From: Urechis unicinctus
Taxonomy: Eukaryota > Annelida > Polychaeta > Xenopneusta > Urechidae
NCBI GenBank assembly: GCA_034190875.2
Contig: CM067344.1
Coordinates: forward strand, 23,695,106 to 23,759,105
Direction of reading: 5' to 3'
DNA length: 64,000 nucleotides
Made by a program: the position numbers and the translations under genes. Below the pieces are notes generated by a model. The model did not search any database and was not told the DNA's origin. It saw only the letters and a list, made by a program, of their open reading frames with translations. Of this stretch, positions 1 through 13,110 are shown piece after piece. How positions within the stretch are numbered: the stretch's first letter is position 1; every line of letters starts with the position of its first letter.

Positions 1-468
1 CGTGGGCTGGCGTATTGCCATCGAACCTATTGTTGAAAAACCTTAATTGAGAAATATCGTCGAGGAGCAAGTACATCGAGACGGACCGGGCCCTCTCCCT
101 GACCTGGCCAAATGATGTAAATGGTCAATCTATTACCCCGATTTGAATGATAGCCCACTGCTTACGCATATTTCCAGAGAAGGGTCTCTTTATTAAAAGT
201 AAATGAATAACATCCGACGGAATCGACCCAGTCGTCTCAACGGCGAGGTATGTTAGGGCAGTGTTGTGAATATCGTACAGGGCAGATCACCTGCAAACAG
301 AATAATTAATTTCGAAGCAGGGGTCATTTTCATCTGGGGTGTTGCACGCGATCCATGAGAGAGACCCCACCAGGCTTAAGCGCAGAGAGCGGATCGAGCG
401 GGCAGCGAGGAAAGACATACGTTGCCTCTTTCAGAGAAGCTAGTGGTGGACTTCAGTTGGTGTCGACA
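1..468. other. 5' flank / presumed 5' UTR region of the secreted protein gene
   Basis: No gene is recognised before the start codon at 469. The reading frame is open upstream to an ATG at 355, which would add 38 residues rich in Gly, Ser and Arg ahead of the signal peptide. I prefer 469 because the signal peptide begins there and A is at -3 (context gacaATG). No convincing TATA box or transcription start could be assigned. Confidence 0.4.
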
Positions 469-538
469 ATGAGGAATAAAGCGCTCACGAGCTCTGTGGC
501 TATTCTGGTGTTGGGGCTCGGAGGATGCCTCGGTCAAC
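469..538 (+). CDS. exon 1: signal peptide
   Basis: Encodes 23 residues starting MRNKALTSS, with a hydrophobic core (VAILVLGLGG) and a likely cleavage near C20-Q23. It ends in phase 1 at a consensus donor (C|GTAAGT). Kozak -3 is A. An in-frame upstream ATG exists at 355. Confidence 0.83.
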
Positions 539-3500
539 GTAAGTCGATAATACTTGTTACTTTAACACTTGAATATAATTTATACACTTCAATACGTGTT
601 AGTTAAACACTTGATTATTACTTATTTGCTACGATATGTGTTAGTTTAACAACAAGTATCATAGACGTCTTGAGTGCTGCCATCTTCTGGATATCGGACT
701 TCTGATTTGAGGCTTGCGTCGTTTTTCTCTAATTAAATTAGGGAAAAGATCGATTGCTAGCGTCTTATGTTATATTTCAATAAACAATGCTAATATGCGC
801 TGGTTTTTGATCAGTGGAACAGCATGTGCTGGGTACAATCTGCGGCTCGTTCTCGTCACCAGCTGCCAGTTGCGGACGATATTTAGCGGAGACCGTTTGC
901 CGACGCGTTTGTAAATGAGCTGTGGTTCGGAGGTTGAGGAAGGTATTAGCATAGACCTATCACCTTGAACAACAGATGGGTCACACCTGTATCGTGTGAT
1001 GTAAATGCATAATAGAACCCCTCCTATCACCGGGATGGTTCCTAGATGGACACCATTAAGCGTGTTTAATATGCAAATCGTCGTCGAAAAATGCAGATAG
1101 CGTGATTTGATCCAGCGTTAAGACAAGGAATATATCGAGCTTCAATAGGCAGCCTAGTCATGTTGGGAATTATCTTAGTGTTGGAATCAAATCAGGGACG
1201 TGTCTCAAATCATTTTTTTATCTTTTGTCAAATGATACCATGTACAATAAAAGCAATTTGTCTCTTGGAGGTTGTATGCTGTTTTAAACGCTTGCGGTAA
1301 TGTTACCACTCTATCTTTTGGTATCTGTCGGCGAATCTGATCGGCGCTGTCCGCGTAACTTCCTTTCTCTGGGAATATAAATGCTGTAGACAGGTAGACA
1401 GAGCGCCTGCGGGCGAGGAGTTTGCCGCTCTCCGCCCTTAAGGCAGATTCCTTGCCAATCAACTGACGTGATATGGCGTTTCTACTTCGGCTAAAAGGGT
1501 GCAACAAGGGATGGTTTGCCTGATACTTATGTCGCTTAAAAACAAACAGAAATAATTACCAATACAGCTTCATGTGTGAATCCGTTATTCACTACCGCAG
1601 AGAGTCTCTCAACAGGGGTAGGGCTATTCTCGTTGGGGTCTCTGGCACTATCTGTGGAAGAGGAGGAGGAAGGTGTTGGCCCTGACGAACCACCTCAAAG
1701 TAATGGATTATACAAAGCATAGATCAATAACAACGGCGCCTTATTATTAAACCTTACATGCAGAGCCGTCCCACATTTATCGGACAATCCATATCCCTTG
1801 ATTTTATCTCAAGCCTTAACGAAACGAACTCCGTTTGTCGATCATTTTTGCTGATGCTATTTGGGGAATTATCTAAGGTAGATATCCAATTTGAGACGTC
1901 TTGTATAGTTCCGTTTGAACCAACCGAAAGTAACCAACGGAATATACATAACGTTCTCATTTGGGGCTTACATCGTTGCATTGTTTTCAAGCTTTCCTCA
2001 ATTACACGTTTGTCATCGTAATTCTGCATATGATTCAATTCGATATCCCTGGCAAAATAAGTTGAGGTCGTTTATTTTTGTTATTCAATCAGAATAAACT
2101 GCTGGATATAATGTTCCACGGGGGGTAAGTTGGCTCCTCCCACCCGCATGCTGAGTAAGATTCCTTGACGAATCAGAAGATAGGATACTGTTTCTCCCCT
2201 AACGGTGTAGCGCAATGAATCCATTGTGTTGTTCAGAATCACAGCCACCTGACACGTAAGCTCAACCCAGCTCTACTGCCTCTGCACTTTCTTATGTTGA
2301 CTGGTTATTCAAGCATGCGTGTATTATACTCTGGGCTCGGGCTAGCGCCAAACTCATTTCTGCAAGGTCGGATTATCGATGCTTGTTTACGCGGTATCAG
2401 AGGTGATCTGCGACCAATCCGATAAGATGCCCGAGTGGAAAGGCTATCCTGTGTGCTGATCTGATACCACCCTCGTGTTCAACCGGCTCACATCACACAC
2501 TAACCCACACTGACTCATCGTGCATGTGTTCCTCGTCCCCTGCCATCATGCATTCACGAACCACTGTCTGTGTAGTCTGTCTTATTACGTACGCTAGGTG
2601 GGTGTTGCTGTGGATCAGGCGTAAAGATGTACTGCTGTTAATAAATGCGTTATTGGTCATGTGTTCTCAGCAGACATCAGCATTACGTTAACACGATGTC
2701 TGCCTTCTCCTCCCACTCTGGAACTGGGTCAGTTCAACAAAGCACTCGTTATTATATCTTTTCATGGGACAATTTTTTCATCTTAATATACCCATTAGCA
2801 CGCGATTATATTGACCTAGTTAATATAAGGGCCCATGACAGAATTCGTTCTTTCTTCTTGAAGTCTGAACGCGGGTGTACTAGGATGGCAATAGGCCTTA
2901 GAGAAAGAGCTGGTATCACAAGTCGACAGAGAACACATTGTTGATTCTCGTCTGATTCTCTGATATATTAACAGTATTGGCAATGTCACACTGATACTGG
3001 CGCTCAATTAATATAAATGTAAATTTTTTGACGGCTCTTTAATGGGCTACATGGAATTAACGTCCCAATAGTCTGCCCTTGTGAGCTGACGTCATTCTAT
3101 AGCGGTTGCAGGATTCCCGTGGGTGCAAACAAAGCTGTCTATTCTGTTTGAATAGCAATTAATAAAATTAGATCCTGAATGGAATCGAACTTTTCAGACT
3201 GTTTAAGACGTCACTTAACACAAATTTATGGACGGACATTGAATGTGTGTTTGCTCGATAAGAGAAAAATGCATCTGTGCTTATTGTGTCAACAGATAAC
3301 CATATTCGGGTCGATCGAACCACATAAAATGAGCTTAATTTTCAGATTCAGGTTTTGTTATAGAATGTGTAAGCCGAGATGGATCACAACATGCATTCAG
3401 AAATATCACGGATGGCTTGCGTTGAATAATGGTTAATGAAAGGATTTGGCGACTGGTGACTTATCGACCATCCTCTCTCCCTTCCCATTCAACTTATCGG

Positions 3501-6500
3501 CCATCTTCTCACTCACCCATCGGCCATCGGCTTTACCTTCCCGCTAGACTTATAGGCTGTCATCTCTCTCTTGTCACTCGACTTATCAGCCGTCCTCTCT
3601 CTCCCTACTTGACTTATCGACCGTCCTCTCTCTCCCTACTTGACTTATCGACCGTCCTCTCTCTCGCCACTCGACTTATCGACCGTCCTCTCTCTCGCCA
3701 CTCGACTTATCGACCGTCCTCTCTCTTGCCACTCGACTTATCGACCGTCCTCTCTCTCCCTACTCGACTTATCGACCGTCCTCTCTCTCCCTACTTGACT
3801 TATCGACCGTCCTCTCTCTCGCCACTCGACTTATCGACCGTCCTCTCTCTCCCTACTCGACTTATCGACCGTTCTCTCTCTCGCCACTCGACTTATCGAC
3901 CGTCCTCTCTCTTCCTACTCGACTTATCGACCGTCCTCTCTCTCGCCACTCGACTTATCGACCGTCCTCTCTCTCCCTACTCGACTTATCGACCGTCCTC
4001 TCTCTCGCCACTCGACTTATCGACCGTTCTCTCTCTCCCTAATAGACTTGGCTCCTCCCACCCGCATGCTGAGTAAGATTCCTTGACGAATCAGAAGATA
4101 GGATACGGTTTCTCCCCTAACGGTGTAGCGCAATGAATCCATTGTGTTGTTCAGAATCACAGCCACCTGACACGTAAGCTCAACCCAGCTCTACTGCCTC
4201 TGCACTTTCTTATGTTGACTGGTTATTCAAGCATACGTGTATTATACTCTAGGCTCGGGCTAGCGCCAAACTCATTTCTGCAAGGTCGGATTATCGATGC
4301 TTGTTTACGCGGTATCAGAAGTGATCTGCGACCAATCCGATAAGATGCCCGAGTGGAAAGGCTATCCTGTGTGCTGATCTGATACCACCCTCGTGTTCAA
4401 CCGGCTCACATCACACACTAACCCACACTGACTCATCGTGCATGTGTTCCTCGTCCCCTGCCATCATGCATTCACGAACCACTGTCTGTGTAGTCTGTCT
4501 AATTACGTACGCTAGGTGGGTGTTGCTGTGGATCAGGCGTAAAGATGTACTGCAGTTAATAAATGCGTTATTGGTCATGTGTTCTCAGCAGACATCAGCA
4601 TTACGTTAACACGATGTCTGCCTTCTCCTCCCACTCTGGAACTGGGTCAGTTCAACAAAGCACTCGTTATTATATCTTTTCATGGGACAATTTTTTCATC
4701 TTAATATACCCATTAGCACGCGATTATATTGACCTTGTTAATATAAGGGCCCATGACAGAATTCGTTCTTTCTTCTTGAAGTCTGAACGCGGGTGTACTA
4801 GGATGGCAATAGGCCTTAGAGAAAGAGCTGGTATCACAAGTCGACAGAGAACACATTGTTGATTCTCGTCTGATTCTCTGATATATTAACAGTATTGGCA
4901 ATGTCACACTGATACTGGCGCTCAATTAATATAAATGTAAATTTTTTGACGGCTCTTTAATGGGCTACATGGAATTAACGTCCCAATAGTCTGCCCTTGT
5001 GAGCTGACGTCATTCTATAGCGGTTGCAGGATTCCCGTGGGTGCAAACAAAGCTGTCTATTCTGTTTGAATAGCAATTAATAAAATTAGATCCTGAATGG
5101 AATCGAACTTTTCAGACTGTTTAAGACGTCACTTAACACAAATTTATGGACGGACATTGAATGTGTGTTTGCTCGATAAGAGAAAAATGCATCTGTGCTT
5201 ATTCTGTGTCAACAGATAACCATATTCGGGTCGATCGAACCACATAAAATGAGCTTAATTTTCAGATTCAGGTTTTTTTATAGAATGTGTAAGCCGAGAT
5301 GGATCACAACATGCATTTAGAAATATCACGGATGGCTTGCGTTGAATAATGGTTAATGAAAGGATTTGGCGACTGGTGACTTATCAACCATCCTCTCTCC
5401 CTTCCCATTCGACTTATCGGCCATCTTCTCACCCTTCCAACGCCATCGGCCATCGGCTTTACCTTCCCGCTAGACTTATAGGCTGTCATCTCTCTCTTGT
5501 CACTCGACTTATCAGCCGTCCTCTCTCTCCCTACTTGACTTATCGACCGTCCTCTCTCTCCCTACTTGACTTATCGACCGTTCTCTCTCGCGCCACTCGA
5601 TATATCGACCGTCCTCTCTCTCCCTACTCGACTTATCGACCGTCCTCTCTCTCGCCACTCGACTTATCGACCGTTCGCTCTCTCGCCACTCGACTTATCG
5701 ACGTCCTCTCTCTCGCCACTCGACTTATCGACCGTCCTCTCTCTCGCCACTCGACTTATCGACCGTCCTCTCTCTCCCTACTCGACTTATCGACCGTCCT
5801 CTCTCTCCCTACTTGACTTATCGACCGTTCTCTCTCTTGCCACTCGACTTATTGACCGTCCTCTCTCTCCCTACTCGACTTATCGACCGTCCTCTCTCTC
5901 CCTACTTGACTTATCAGCCGTCCTCTCTCTCGCCACTCGACTTATCGACCATCCTCTCTCTCTCTACTTGGCTTTCCGACCGTCCTCTCTCTCCCTACTT
6001 GACTTATCGACCGTCCTCTCTCTCGCCACTCGACTTATCGACCGTCCTCTCTCTCCCTACTCGACTTATCGACCGTTCTCTCTCTCGCCACTCGACTTAT
6101 CGACCGTCCTCTCTCTTCCTACTCGACTTATCGACCGTCCTCTCTCTCGCCACTCGACTTATCGACCGTCCTCTCTCTCCCTACTCGACTTATCGACCGT
6201 CCTCTCTCTCGCCACTCGACTTATCGACCGTTCTCTCTCTCCCTACTCGACTTATCGACCGTCCTCTCTCTCCCTACTCGACTTATCGACCGTCCTCTCT
6301 CTCCCTACTCGACTTATCGACCGGCCTCTCTCTCCCTACTTGACTTATCAGCCGTCCTCTCTCTCGCCACTCGACTTATCGACCGCCCTCTCTCTCCCTA
6401 CTTGGCTTACCAACCGTCCTCTATCTCCCTACTTGACTTACCGACCGTCCTCTCTCTTGCCACTCGACTTATTGACCGTCCTCTCTCTCCCTACTCGACT

Positions 6501-8937
6501 TACCGACCGCCCTCTCTCTTGCCACTTGACTTATCGACCGTCCTCTCTCTCCCTACTCGACTTATCGACCGTCCTCTCTCTTCCTACTCGACTTACCGAC
6601 CGTCCTCTATCTCCCTACTTCACTTATCGACCTAACTCTCTCTCCCTACTCGACTTATCGACCGTCCTCTTTCTCCCTACTTGACTTTTCAGTCGTCCTC
6701 TCTCTCGCCACTCGACTTATCGACCGTCCTCTCTCTCGCCACTCGACTTATCGACCGTCCTCTCTCTCCCTACTTGGCTTACCGACCGTCCTCTCTCTCT
6801 CTACTCGACTTATCGACCGTCCTCTCTCTCCCTACTCGACTTATCGACCGTCCTCTTTCTCCCAACTCGACTTACCGACCGTCCTCTCTCACGCCACTCG
6901 ACTTATCGACCGTCCTCTCTCTCCCTACTCGACTTATCGACTGTCCTCTCTCTCCCTACTTGACTTATCGACCGTCCTCTCTCTCCCTACTTGACTTATC
7001 GACCGTCCTCTCTCTCCCTACTTGACTTATCGACCGTTCTCTCTCGCGCCACTCGATATATCGACCGTCCTCTCTCTCCCTACTTGACTTACCGACCGTC
7101 CTCTCTCTTGCCACTCGACTTATCGACCGTCCTCTCCCTTGCCACTCTCTCTCTCTCGCCACTTATTAACCCGTTGCGATTGTTTTCTTCAACAGGCGCT
7201 GCATGTGAAGTTATCCTTATTATGATCGATTCTCGTGATATAACTTTGTCGAATTGGTCGACAGTGACGGGGTTTCGGTTCATCAGAAAGCAAGGAACAA
7301 AACCCGAGTAGTGTTGGCATGTAGTACAAGATGAAGTGGGCATCCTACATATATATAAACTTATAGGTCCGTTAACATCCTACTGTTGTCAGGGCGTCTG
7401 CTGTGTGATCCTAACGCGCTGGAAACGTGTATGGAGCCATTCAGTACCGCAGCTGATGCAATTCAAGTTGGCATCGAAGTTTCTGAGGTCGAGATAGATA
7501 AGCTGTGCGGGTACGTGTTCGACAAAATTATTTTCCCATCAATATCGGTTCAATTGAAACTGTAACACGGAGGCGACTTGATATATATACTGAGCTGTAA
7601 AATTGCATTCTTAATGAAAGCATATGAATACAATTCAAAATATTGAAAAAGAAAGCTTTGAATCTACGGATTGTCGTGGACGAAATGCCATGCCATTGAG
7701 ACCCATGGTCTCGCTTCACATTCTTCTTCCCATCAATATAGCACCAGCTTGACTTTTACACAATACAATGTTGTGCACGTGTACAGGGAATTCAATGACA
7801 CCGTGACATGCGCTGAGGAAGCAGTGGTCACGTGTCCCGAGCAGGTTCAGGGCGTGTGGACCAGTATAAAAGATGGATTCTCATATCTGTGTACAGAACC
7901 TGGCAAATCATGTGAGCTTTTATTGCTTGAATATTCATGGTCACAAGAAATAACCTTAATCTCCTTCCGAAAAGCCCAATCATTTGTTATTTATTTATAA
8001 ACATTTCTGATTTTAATGCATTCACGAATAGAAAACAGCAATGCAAGCGTGTTTCAAAGCATATATCGAATATTCAGGTTTTGTTTTTGAATTAAGACTT
8101 ATGTTGTGGCTGTGTGTGAAGTGTACTTGGCGCACGCAGCCTGCCTACGGAGTAACGCAGTGCAGGAAAATGCCGCGATTTGCAACGGGACCTTCATCGG
8201 TGCTCAACGAAACCTATCTAGATCAGGCCTGACCGACCCAATGAAGATTTACCGGCGGACTTGTAGGTGAGTATTCTGACATGTCCAAACATCCCGATGA
8301 ACACAAGAGCATTTACAAAGATTCACAGCGATGACCACCATAGACCGCATAGTAATGGGTGCCCGTGGTGAAACAACCGTTTGGTCATGAGCTGCCTTAA
8401 CAATGATCAACAACAAGTGATTATAATAGCTACATTGCATTACAACACAGTCGGGTTCAACAGAGACCATGAACCTAGAATCAGCCAATTCGCTGTCACA
8501 GCTGTTTCGAATAATATGACAAGAGATCCTTGTTTCTTGCCTTAAGGTACATCAATAGTATGATAGACTGCACTACGTTTGGGATCTATGAAGAATGTGG
8601 AACCGCGGCTGCCATGTACCAGTTGACGCTAACGACGAAACTGCTCAGTGGTTCCATCGGTACAATAGGCTGCACTATCAAGACACAGAGTATGGCTCAG
8701 TATTGTCACTCATATATTTTGTCACACTGCAAGACAAATATAAATCCGTAAGGTGTCAATATTTATGCAAAGGTCAACTACTGTCACATATCCTTTGAAC
8801 CTTATTGGAAGTGATGTCACGTTTCAGTACCCGATGATGAAACGACGGAGCCTGCACCGTCCACGGCAGCTCAAGCGGGCAGCTTGACTTCTATGCTGGT
8901 GAGCGTTACTACGGCCGTGTTTGCGCTGATGTGTTAG
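469..8937 (+). CDS. six-exon secreted, cysteine-rich, probably GPI-anchored protein (226 aa)
   Basis: Coding exons are 469-538, 7393-7510, 7787-7911, 8122-8266, 8547-8659 and 8828-8937 (681 nt with stop). Every junction uses GT-AG and the phases fit exactly (1, 2, 1, 2, 1), which is strong evidence for a real gene. Residues 1-23 are a signal peptide. The ectodomain has cysteines at 28, 36, 62, 71, 79, 98, 112, 125, 152, 161 and 170, and N-glycosylation sequons at N66, N126 and N135. A Thr/Pro/Ala-rich linker (about 193-206) leads into a small-residue patch and a hydrophobic C-terminus ending in Cys226, as expected for a GPI-attachment signal. The spacing of cysteines resembles the many uncharacterised secreted proteins of molluscs and other invertebrates (DUF19-like style); no molecular function is known to me. 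Intron 1 is 6.9 kb and repeat-filled; the others are under 300 nt. No break was found. Confidence 0.82.
1365..1540. repeat. dispersed repeat, first copy
   Basis: This segment of intron 1, centred on the words gattccttgccaatcaac and gtttctac, recurs in diverged form at about 12945-13110 in the same orientation. Its identity is unknown; a SINE or other short interspersed repeat is possible. Confidence 0.5.
2130..3430 (+). repeat. tandem duplication unit in intron 1, copy 1
   Basis: A near-identical copy lies 1918-1920 bp downstream (4048-5350). It starts at ttggctcctcccacccgc and ends where the 31-bp minisatellite begins. The open frames inside (for example 2645-2944) are the same in both copies but show no recognisable protein. 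Confidence 0.9.
3458..4047. repeat. 31-bp minisatellite, short array
   Basis: About 19 head-to-tail units built on gacttatcgaccgtcctctc, with two main variants (tctcgccactc or tctccctactc). As 31 is not a multiple of 3, three units make 93 nt, and all + frames read through the repeat, producing long but meaningless frames. Confidence 0.92.
4048..5350 (+). repeat. tandem duplication unit in intron 1, copy 2
   Basis: Second copy of the 1.3 kb segment at 2130-3430. Differences seen by eye are few single-base changes and small indels, so the duplication is young. It is again followed at once by the 31-bp minisatellite. Confidence 0.9.
5378..7165. repeat. 31-bp minisatellite, long array
   Basis: About 58 units of the same 31-bp family as 3458-4047, roughly three times longer. 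Variant units are mixed and include degenerate ones (for example ctcgatatatcgacc). The array ends about 230 bp before exon 2 of the secreted protein gene. Confidence 0.92.
7393..7510 (+). CDS. exon 2: first cysteine block (residues 24-63)
   Basis: The acceptor is tactgttgtcAG and the donor GG|GTACGT. The split Arg24 codon joins exon 1 in phase. It carries Cys28, Cys36 and Cys62 with the pattern C-x7-C-x25-C and the motif ALETCMEPF, a pattern common in invertebrate secreted cysteine-rich proteins. It ends in phase 2. Confidence 0.82.
7787..7911 (+). CDS. exon 3: second cysteine block (residues 63-105)
   Basis: The acceptor is gtgtacAG; the donor T|GTGAGC is near consensus. It completes Gly63 and ends in phase 1. 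It carries Cys71, Cys79 and Cys98 and the sequon N66-D-T. Trp87 is the only tryptophan of the protein. Confidence 0.83.
8122..8266 (+). CDS. exon 4: third cysteine block (residues 105-153)
   Basis: The acceptor is tgtgtgaAG at 8120-8121, with a pyrimidine/GT-rich run before it. An alternative in-frame acceptor (cgcacgcAG) would start the exon at 8140 and remove six residues. I chose the longer form because it keeps a normal spacing between Cys98 and Cys112. It carries Cys112, Cys125 and Cys152 and the sequons N126-G-T and N135-L-S. The donor is a consensus AG|GTGAGT in phase 2. Confidence 0.78.
8547..8659 (+). CDS. exon 5: fourth cysteine block (residues 153-191)
   Basis: The acceptor is tgtttcttgccttaAG with a good pyrimidine tract. 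It completes Arg153 and carries Cys161 and Cys170. The donor G|GTACAA in phase 1 is of moderate strength. A weaker in-phase donor (A|GTGGTT, GT at 8648) would shorten the exon by 12 nt. Phase matching to exon 6 supports a phase 1 end. Confidence 0.75.
8828..8937 (+). CDS. exon 6: linker and GPI-anchor signal (residues 191-226)
   Basis: The acceptor is gtcacgtttcAG. It encodes an acidic Thr/Pro/Ala linker (PDDETTEPAPSTAAQ), then AGS as a plausible omega-site region, then a hydrophobic tail ending LMC and TAG at 8935-8937. No charged cytoplasmic tail follows, which favours a GPI anchor over a transmembrane protein. Confidence 0.8.
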
Positions 8938-9765
8938 AGCGAATACGAGTGGATCACATAGAATCGTGCCTTACTCTTACCAATTGCCGCGTTGTAGAAG
9001 GATACAGGGTCTCAATGTTGTGTGACGTATTGTCGGACAAAACATCACCTCAATCGGGAAACTGGATTTTCTTAATGCACATAGAGGACAGTTTCAAACT
9101 CGGCTACACATATTAAGTTTACTACATAGTATGTTTTTATCACATTCCGTCTGCGGGATATTTTCTATCCAGCATCGTTTTCTTGGTTTATTCATCAAAG
9201 AACATAAGCGTCTCTGGGTCATGTCGTATGCTTTGGAATTGTAATTCGACATTTTCACTCCTTTTTTTGTCGTAGCCATTGAGGCAATTACATTCTCGGT
9301 ATTGATGTATCTACGGTCCCATACGGACCCTTCAGAACAATAGTTTATCACATATCAAACATGAACACCTGCTCAAAATACTGACCGCTTAAGGCTTACC
9401 GCATACCCATGCTGAGTCTTGTGTAAAGCACGAGGTGCAGCCATTGCTACTAGGTATGACACTCACCGCATGATTCGGTGACCCATTACTTGCTTTCTAT
9501 GAGACAAATGTACGTAGTGTGATTAATGTTGGTAAGGTCGTATTTGTTGTGTAAATAACTGATAATATATGGTTGAATGACGTCTACTTTTGTTGTTATA
9601 TTTCTGCGTTCCCTTTACAAGTTAGTTCGTCACCAGAATGTGACACCGTACAAGATGATTTATTACCAGTATATGATAAACAAAACCATTACACCTGATA
9701 GAGGTATACTGTTTGCTCGGTTCACTTTATTAGCCGTACACAATAAAATTTGTCAATATGCCCCA
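8938..9765 (+). other. probable 3' UTR and downstream flank
   Basis: No second gene is recognised between the stop codon and about 10.19 kb. The first good polyadenylation hexamer I see is AATAAA at 9742-9747, followed by a T/G-rich stretch. This would give a 3' UTR of about 0.8 kb. No transcript evidence is available. Confidence 0.4.
9742..9747 (+). terminator. candidate polyadenylation signal
   Basis: AATAAA about 800 nt after the stop codon of the secreted protein gene, with ctttgaccttgtctgtt following as a possible downstream T/G element. Confidence 0.4.
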
Positions 9766-10189
9766 AGCTCTTTGACCTTGTCTGTTAATGCATGCACTTT
9801 GATTTAATCTGAAGCACTTATGACTTTAACTTCCTCCTTCCGTCATTTTGACATAGATGGTTCGGAGATAGCGGACTGTTTCATGACGCACTGTGGGCAT
9901 GATTAGTACAATTTTGATACATAAGCACCTAATTTAGGGATATCACGGTTCCATGATGGGCTATTCAGATTTCGACCGACAAGATACAAAAAATATGTAG
10001 TGTTCTGTCAATTGAAGGTTCGGTAATGGACTCTTTGTCCGTAAACAAGGGTTTTATTACTCGATCTCTTATAATCTATTTAAACATCTTTTGCCAATCA
10101 GTTAATTATACTTATTTCTATCCTTACTTATCACCCAGAACACACTGCTGTGTACGGGGCGCCGGGGACACTTGGCTTCTCTCAGTCTA

Positions 10190-10975
10190 TTGATATCAGC
10201 TGATAGGATAGGAAGTCCTCCTAACGCGACAGCGGTACAGCGTGAGCCCTGACGAGAGTCCTCTAATCAATCCCTGGTGTTTTGAATCACAACCTTGTGA
10301 GCTGGTAAACGAAACCCTTCTTAATTCCCACTACAAATAGAAAAAAGTTTCCCTCTGACAGATGTACCACGCTAGGTAGTCCTGTAATATCATTTTTGCC
10401 ACTTGTTCACCGGCTCATGTCAGGCACTTACCCACACCCATTTACAGTCCACGTGTTCACCCACTCATATTACGCACTAACCAACACCCATTCATAGTCC
10501 ACGAAACTGCCATCGTCTTCGTTAGCTGCCATCTTGCATTCACGATCCACTGCCTATGTGGTCTGTCTAATTACGTACGCTAGATGGGTGTTGCTGTGGA
10601 TCAGGCGTAAAGATGTACTGCTGTTAATAAATGCGTTATTGGTCATGTGTTCTCAGCAGACATCAGCACCACTCTGGAACTGGGTCAGTTCAACAAAGCA
10701 CTCGTTATTATATCTTTTCAGGAGAGTTTTTCATCTAAGTATACCCATTACCAGATTTTAATATGCGCGCGATAATATTGACCTTGTTAATATAAGGACC
10801 ACTGACTGAATTCTTTTTTTCTTCTTGAAGTCTGAACGCGGTTGAAATAGGATGACAATGAATAGGCCCTAAAGAAAGTGCATTACAAGTCGACAGAGAA
10901 CACATTGTTAATTCTCGTCTAATACGCAATTATCTAACAATATTGGCAATGTCACACTGGTATTGGCGTAAATCA
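10190..10975 (+). repeat. diverged third copy of the intron-1 1.3 kb repeat
   Basis: The stretch around 10534-10930 matches 2550-3010 and 4470-4925 closely (shared words cgtaaagatgtactgctgtt and actgggtcagttcaacaaag). The part before 10450 is more diverged. It lies outside the gene and without the 31-bp array, so the segment is a dispersed repeat older than the intron duplication. Confidence 0.75.
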
Positions 10976-12735
<1,760 letters not shown>

Positions 12736-12786
12736 GATGATGATGATAATGGTGACGATGATGATGATGACGACGACGACGACGAC

Positions 12787-12840
<54 letters not shown>

Positions 12841-12847
12841 ACTGATG
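12736..12847. repeat. (GAT)n/(GAC)n trinucleotide microsatellite
   Basis: About 37 triplets of GAT with interspersed GAC and a few breaks at the start. The minus strand reads as a poly-His stretch within an open frame (12689-13195) that has no other support. Confidence 0.95.
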
Positions 12848-12944
12848 GTGGTGGTTGTGGTTTTTTCCCTGTTGTTGGTGATAGTATTGGTTAAGGAAAT
12901 GGTTGTAACAGGTTATCTCAGTTAGTCGTTCACTCAGTGACACC

Positions 12945-13110
12945 CGGAATAGAATGTAGAGGATGAAGTGCAGCGGGTGATGAGTTAGTTTGCTGCTCTC
13001 GGCCCTTAAGCATGATTCCTTGCCAATCAACAAACAGGTTATGATGTTTCTACCCAAGCTAAACGGTGCAACAAAGGGACGCATTGCCTTATATTTTACT
13101 GAAACGTCTC
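12945..13110. repeat. dispersed repeat, second copy
   Basis: Diverged copy of 1365-1540, in the same orientation (shared gattccttgccaatcaac, gtttctac and gtgcaacaa). Confidence 0.5.

Noticed and set aside
714..1030. Overlapping short frames on both strands in intron 1
   Set aside because: Both are under 90 codons, overlap each other, and show no domain or splice signals.
3429..7025. Long + frames through the 31-bp arrays (up to 372 codons, repeating LIDRPLS, STYRPSS, LDLSTVL)
   Set aside because: The same repeat is open in three frames, the unit is intronic and degenerate, and no start context or domain is present.
7191..7310. Possible extra exon just before exon 2 (acceptor ttcttcaacAG)
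   Set aside because: The frame runs to a stop without a usable donor, and part of it resembles repeat sequence at 11655-11720; exons 1 and 2 already join in phase.
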